Source: JBKHHU01 sp046539045
Lineage (GTDB): Bacteria; Planctomycetota; Phycisphaerae; SM23-33
Assembly (NCBI GenBank): GCA_046539045.1
Contig: JBKHHU010000179.1
Coordinates: 1 to 7,124 of the forward strand
Reading direction: 5' to 3'
Length of the DNA: 7,124 nt
The notes beneath the pieces were generated by a model. That model worked only from the letters and a program-made list of their open reading frames with translations. It did not search any database and was not told the DNA's origin. Numbering within the stretch: the stretch's first letter is position 1; each line of letters starts with the position of its first letter. The position numbers and the translations under genes were made by a program. Of the stretch, positions 5,302 to 7,124 are shown piece after piece.

Positions 5302-6931
5302 GCTGGTACGGCGTTCGGCGGACGGTTTGATGCCGGGCCCAGACCGGATCGGTCTTGGGGAAGTCCGACCGGTAATGAACCCCGCGCGTCTCGGTGCGCC
5401 GCAGTGCGCATTCGGTGATCAGATACGCCGAGGTCAGCATGTTCTGCGCCTCCCACCCGTCGGGAGAGAAGAACTCCTTGTCCAGGACGTACCGGCCCCA
5501 GAAATTCACGATTTCCAGCGTTTCATCCAGTCGCTCTCCCCGCCGGTTGATGCCCACGTTCCTCCACATGACCGATCGAAGCGAATTGCGGATGTCGTTG
5601 AGGTCCAGTTCCGTTCGCCGCGACTTCTCGTTCTGCCAGTCAATCTGCCCGGGCAGGATACGATCTTCCCCGTTGAGCAGTTCACCGGCAGCGGCGCCGG
5701 TCCGCTTGCCGTACACCAGCGCCTCGGTCAGACTGTTGCTGGCGAGTCGGTTGGCGCCGTGCAGGCCCGTGCAGGCTGCTTCACCGCAGGCGAACAACCC
5801 ATTCAAGCGTGTCTGCCCTTTCCGATCCACCTTCACGCCACCGATCATGTAGTGGGCTGCCGGATGAACCGGAATCAGATCCGTGCCCGGGTCGATGTCG
5901 AACCGCCTGCACTGCTGGTCGATACCCGGGAATCGCGCGGCAAACGCCTCGCCTCCCAGATGCCGCACATCCAGGAAAACGTGCGTCGAATTGGTCCTCG
6001 CCATTCGATCGATGATCGCCCTGCTGACCACGTCCCGCGGGGCAAGTTCCGCCATCTCGTGGTACTCGGGCATAAACCGCTCCCCATCGCGATCCACCAA
6101 GTAAGCTCCCTCCCCGCGGACCGCTTCGGATATCAGCGAACGGGTACCGCCGGCGATATACAGCACCGTCGGATGGAACTGCATCATCTCCGCGTCGGAA
6201 ATGGAAGCCCCGGCTCGGAAGGCCATGGCCATCGAGTCGGCTGTGGCGCTGGACGGGTTTGAGGTCTCCCGCCACAGCATGCCTGCCCCACCGGCAGCGA
6301 GAATGGTGGCTCTGGCACGAATGATCTGCAGCCCGTAGCGTGGATGGATGGTCAGCGCTCCCACGCAGTTGGCACCCGGGCCGCCCTCGGGGGGATCGGT
6401 CAGCAGATCGATACAGAAGCAGTCGTCGAACAGTTTGACGTTGTCCAGTTGGCTCGCCTTGCCTGCCAGGCAATTGCTGATGGCCTTGCCCGTGGCGTCT
6501 CCGTCGGCGTGCACGACTCGATTGGCAGAGTGTCCTCCCTCTCTGCCCAAGCTGAGCCGGCCATCTTCGTGATCAAATTCCAGCCCCCAGTCCACCAGTT
6601 CACGAACGTGCTCCGGGGCCGCGGAGACGACCTCCTGGATTACCTCCGGTTCACCCAGACCGCAGCCGGTCTGCTCCGTATCGGCGATGTGAGACTCGAT
6701 TGAGTCGGAATCGTCCAGCACTGCCGCCATACCGCCTTGGGCATGAAATGTGTTGGAGTCATTCCGGGGCTTCTTGTTGAGAATGATGACTTGCCCGTAC
6801 TTGCTGGACTCGATGGCGGCGCGCATTCCCGCTGCGCCGCTACCGATCACCAGCACATCCGTGAAGATGTGCGGCAGTTTGCGACTTTCGAAACTGATGA
6901 GATAACGACGGCTGAGATATTGGCTGTTCAT
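5288..6931 (-). CDS. nadB: L-aspartate oxidase
   Basis: A 547-residue FAD-dependent enzyme (E. coli NadB is about 540) that oxidises L-aspartate to iminoaspartate, which NadA condenses with dihydroxyacetone phosphate to quinolinate for NAD synthesis. Seen: FAD-binding VIGSGAAGMRAA (28-39); HAQGGMAA (63-70); LGREGGHSANRVVHADGDATG (starting 128), whose REGGHS separates aspartate oxidases from succinate dehydrogenase and fumarate reductase flavoproteins; QFHPT (251-255); APRDVVSRAI (297-306); HPAAHYMIGG (356-365); HGANRLASNSL (391-401). His253, Arg299, His360 and Arg395 match the substrate-binding His and Arg residues. The C-terminal helical domain ends with RRTETRGVHYRSDFP (511-525). ATG 6931 is preferred over TTG 7057 because the extension lacks family similarity and would lie upstream of the predicted promoter; its Shine-Dalgarno is weak. 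nadA and nadC are not in the window. Its 3' end overlaps the convergent membrane protein gene by 14 bp. Confidence 0.95.
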   Translation of the reverse strand: MNSQYLSRRYLISFESRKLPHIFTDVLVIGSGAAGMRAAIESSKYGQVIILNKKPRNDSNTFHAQGGMAAVLDDSDSIESHIADTEQTGCGLGEPEVIQEVVSAAPEHVRELVDWGLEFDHEDGRLSLGREGGHSANRVVHADGDATGKAISNCLAGKASQLDNVKLFDDCFCIDLLTDPPEGGPGANCVGALTIHPRYGLQIIRARATILAAGGAGMLWRETSNPSSATADSMAMAFRAGASISDAEMMQFHPTVLYIAGGTRSLISEAVRGEGAYLVDRDGERFMPEYHEMAELAPRDVVSRAIIDRMARTNSTHVFLDVRHLGGEAFAARFPGIDQQCRRFDIDPGTDLIPVHPAAHYMIGGVKVDRKGQTRLNGLFACGEAACTGLHGANRLASNSLTEALVYGKRTGAAAGELLNGEDRILPGQIDWQNEKSRRTELDLNDIRNSLRSVMWRNVGINRRGERLDETLEIVNFWGRYVLDKEFFSPDGWEAQNMLTSAYLITECALRRTETRGVHYRSDFPKTDPVWARHQTVRRTPYQLIVE

Positions 6932-7003
6932 TCGGCTGACTTCATACTGAGGTAACTGGTGAAGGCGGCTCCTGAGGACCCGCAAAACGATGCCTGACAA
7001 TCC

Positions 7004-7033
7004 ATTATATGCCTTATCCACGCATACGGTGAA
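7004..7033 (-). promoter_or_regulatory. Sigma70-like promoter for nadB
   Basis: On the minus strand an exact TATAAT (-10) lies at 7009-7004, and TTCACC, matching 4 of 6 of the -35 consensus, at 7033-7028. The spacer is 18 bp. Transcription would start near 6997 and leave a leader of about 66 nt before ATG 6931. A promoter here excludes TTG 7057 as the nadB start. Confidence rests on the perfect -10 box in otherwise GC-rich DNA. Confidence 0.5.
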
Positions 7034-7058
7034 ATTGCGGATTTTACCATACCGCAAT
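7034..7058. promoter_or_regulatory. Interrupted palindrome next to the nadB promoter
   Basis: ATTGCGG (7034-7040) and CCGCAAT (7052-7058) form a perfect 7-bp inverted repeat with an 11-bp AT-rich centre, directly upstream of the predicted nadB -35 box. A repressor or activator site is possible by position. The bases also match heptads of the cassette arrays at 1613-1647 and 2031-2065, so it may be a leftover repeat unit instead. I do not recognise it as the site of a known NAD regulator. Confidence 0.25.
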
Positions 7059-7124
7059 CCCGTCGGCTATAGAGTGAGTGACAGAAGTAATTTCGTGGTT
7101 CAGCGTCGGCGAAAGCGTTCCTGA
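7059..7124. other. Window end with no supported gene
   Basis: Nothing here can be assigned with confidence. A short plus-strand frame from ATG 6990 ends with a TGA on the last three bases of the window, but it lacks GC-rich third positions and a ribosome-binding site. A minus-strand frame entering from the right stops at 7044. Confidence 0.4.

Noticed and set aside
6932..7057. N-terminal extension of nadB by 42 residues from TTG 7057.
   Set aside because: No similarity to the family in the extension, and the predicted -10 and -35 boxes lie inside it.
6990..7124. A 44-codon plus-strand frame ending with RRRKRS and TGA at the very window end; the LPY, RVSD and RRRKR pieces vaguely recall the N-terminus of NrdR.
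   Set aside because: The zinc-binding cysteines are absent, the spacing is shorter than in NrdR, third positions are not GC-rich, there is no ribosome-binding site, and it overlaps the nadB promoter. Chance is more likely; sequence to the right would settle it.

Overview
The window reads as GC-rich bacterial chromosome. It holds five confident protein-coding genes plus one small gene inside a repeat-flanked cassette. No single gene fixes the taxonomy. Three things are compatible with a Planctomycetota-like (PVC group) or similar environmental bacterium: a tagaturonate-epimerase-type uronate route, a small four-helix-bundle gene bordered by heptad repeats, and a large degenerate complex I-like membrane protein standing alone. 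That assignment is an inference of modest confidence.

Left region (1-3030, plus strand): this looks like a sugar-acid catabolic operon. It starts with the 3' part of a tagaturonate epimerase gene (uxaE-like, cut by the window edge). Next is a complete SDR-family oxidoreductase of the mannonate/fructuronate type. Last is a HAD-superfamily hydrolase of unknown substrate. Together the first two would turn tagaturonate (from galacturonate) into fructuronate and then mannonate. A rho-independent terminator at 2988-3030 closes the unit. Between the SDR and HAD genes sits a cassette of about 455 bp. It carries a 120-residue four-helix-bundle protein gene, flanked on each side by exactly five 7-bp units that begin with GATT, the two arrays being in inverted orientation. 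Removing the cassette would bring the SDR stop codon and the HAD ribosome-binding site to a normal tight operon spacing, so it looks like an insertion.

Middle region (3100-5301, plus strand): one long membrane protein gene that resembles NuoM over most of its length and has a C-terminal stretch resembling the end of NuoN. The charged residues that such subunits normally use for proton pumping appear to be replaced. No other complex I gene is in the window.

Right region (5288-7124, minus strand): a complete L-aspartate oxidase gene (nadB, NAD biosynthesis), convergent with the membrane protein gene and overlapping its 3' end by 14 bp. A good sigma70-like promoter (exact TATAAT) lies about 70 bp upstream of its chosen start. 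The last 120 or so bases of the window hold no supported gene.

The most unusual objects are the repeat-bounded four-helix-bundle cassette and the orphan, residue-poor NuoM/NuoN-like protein.
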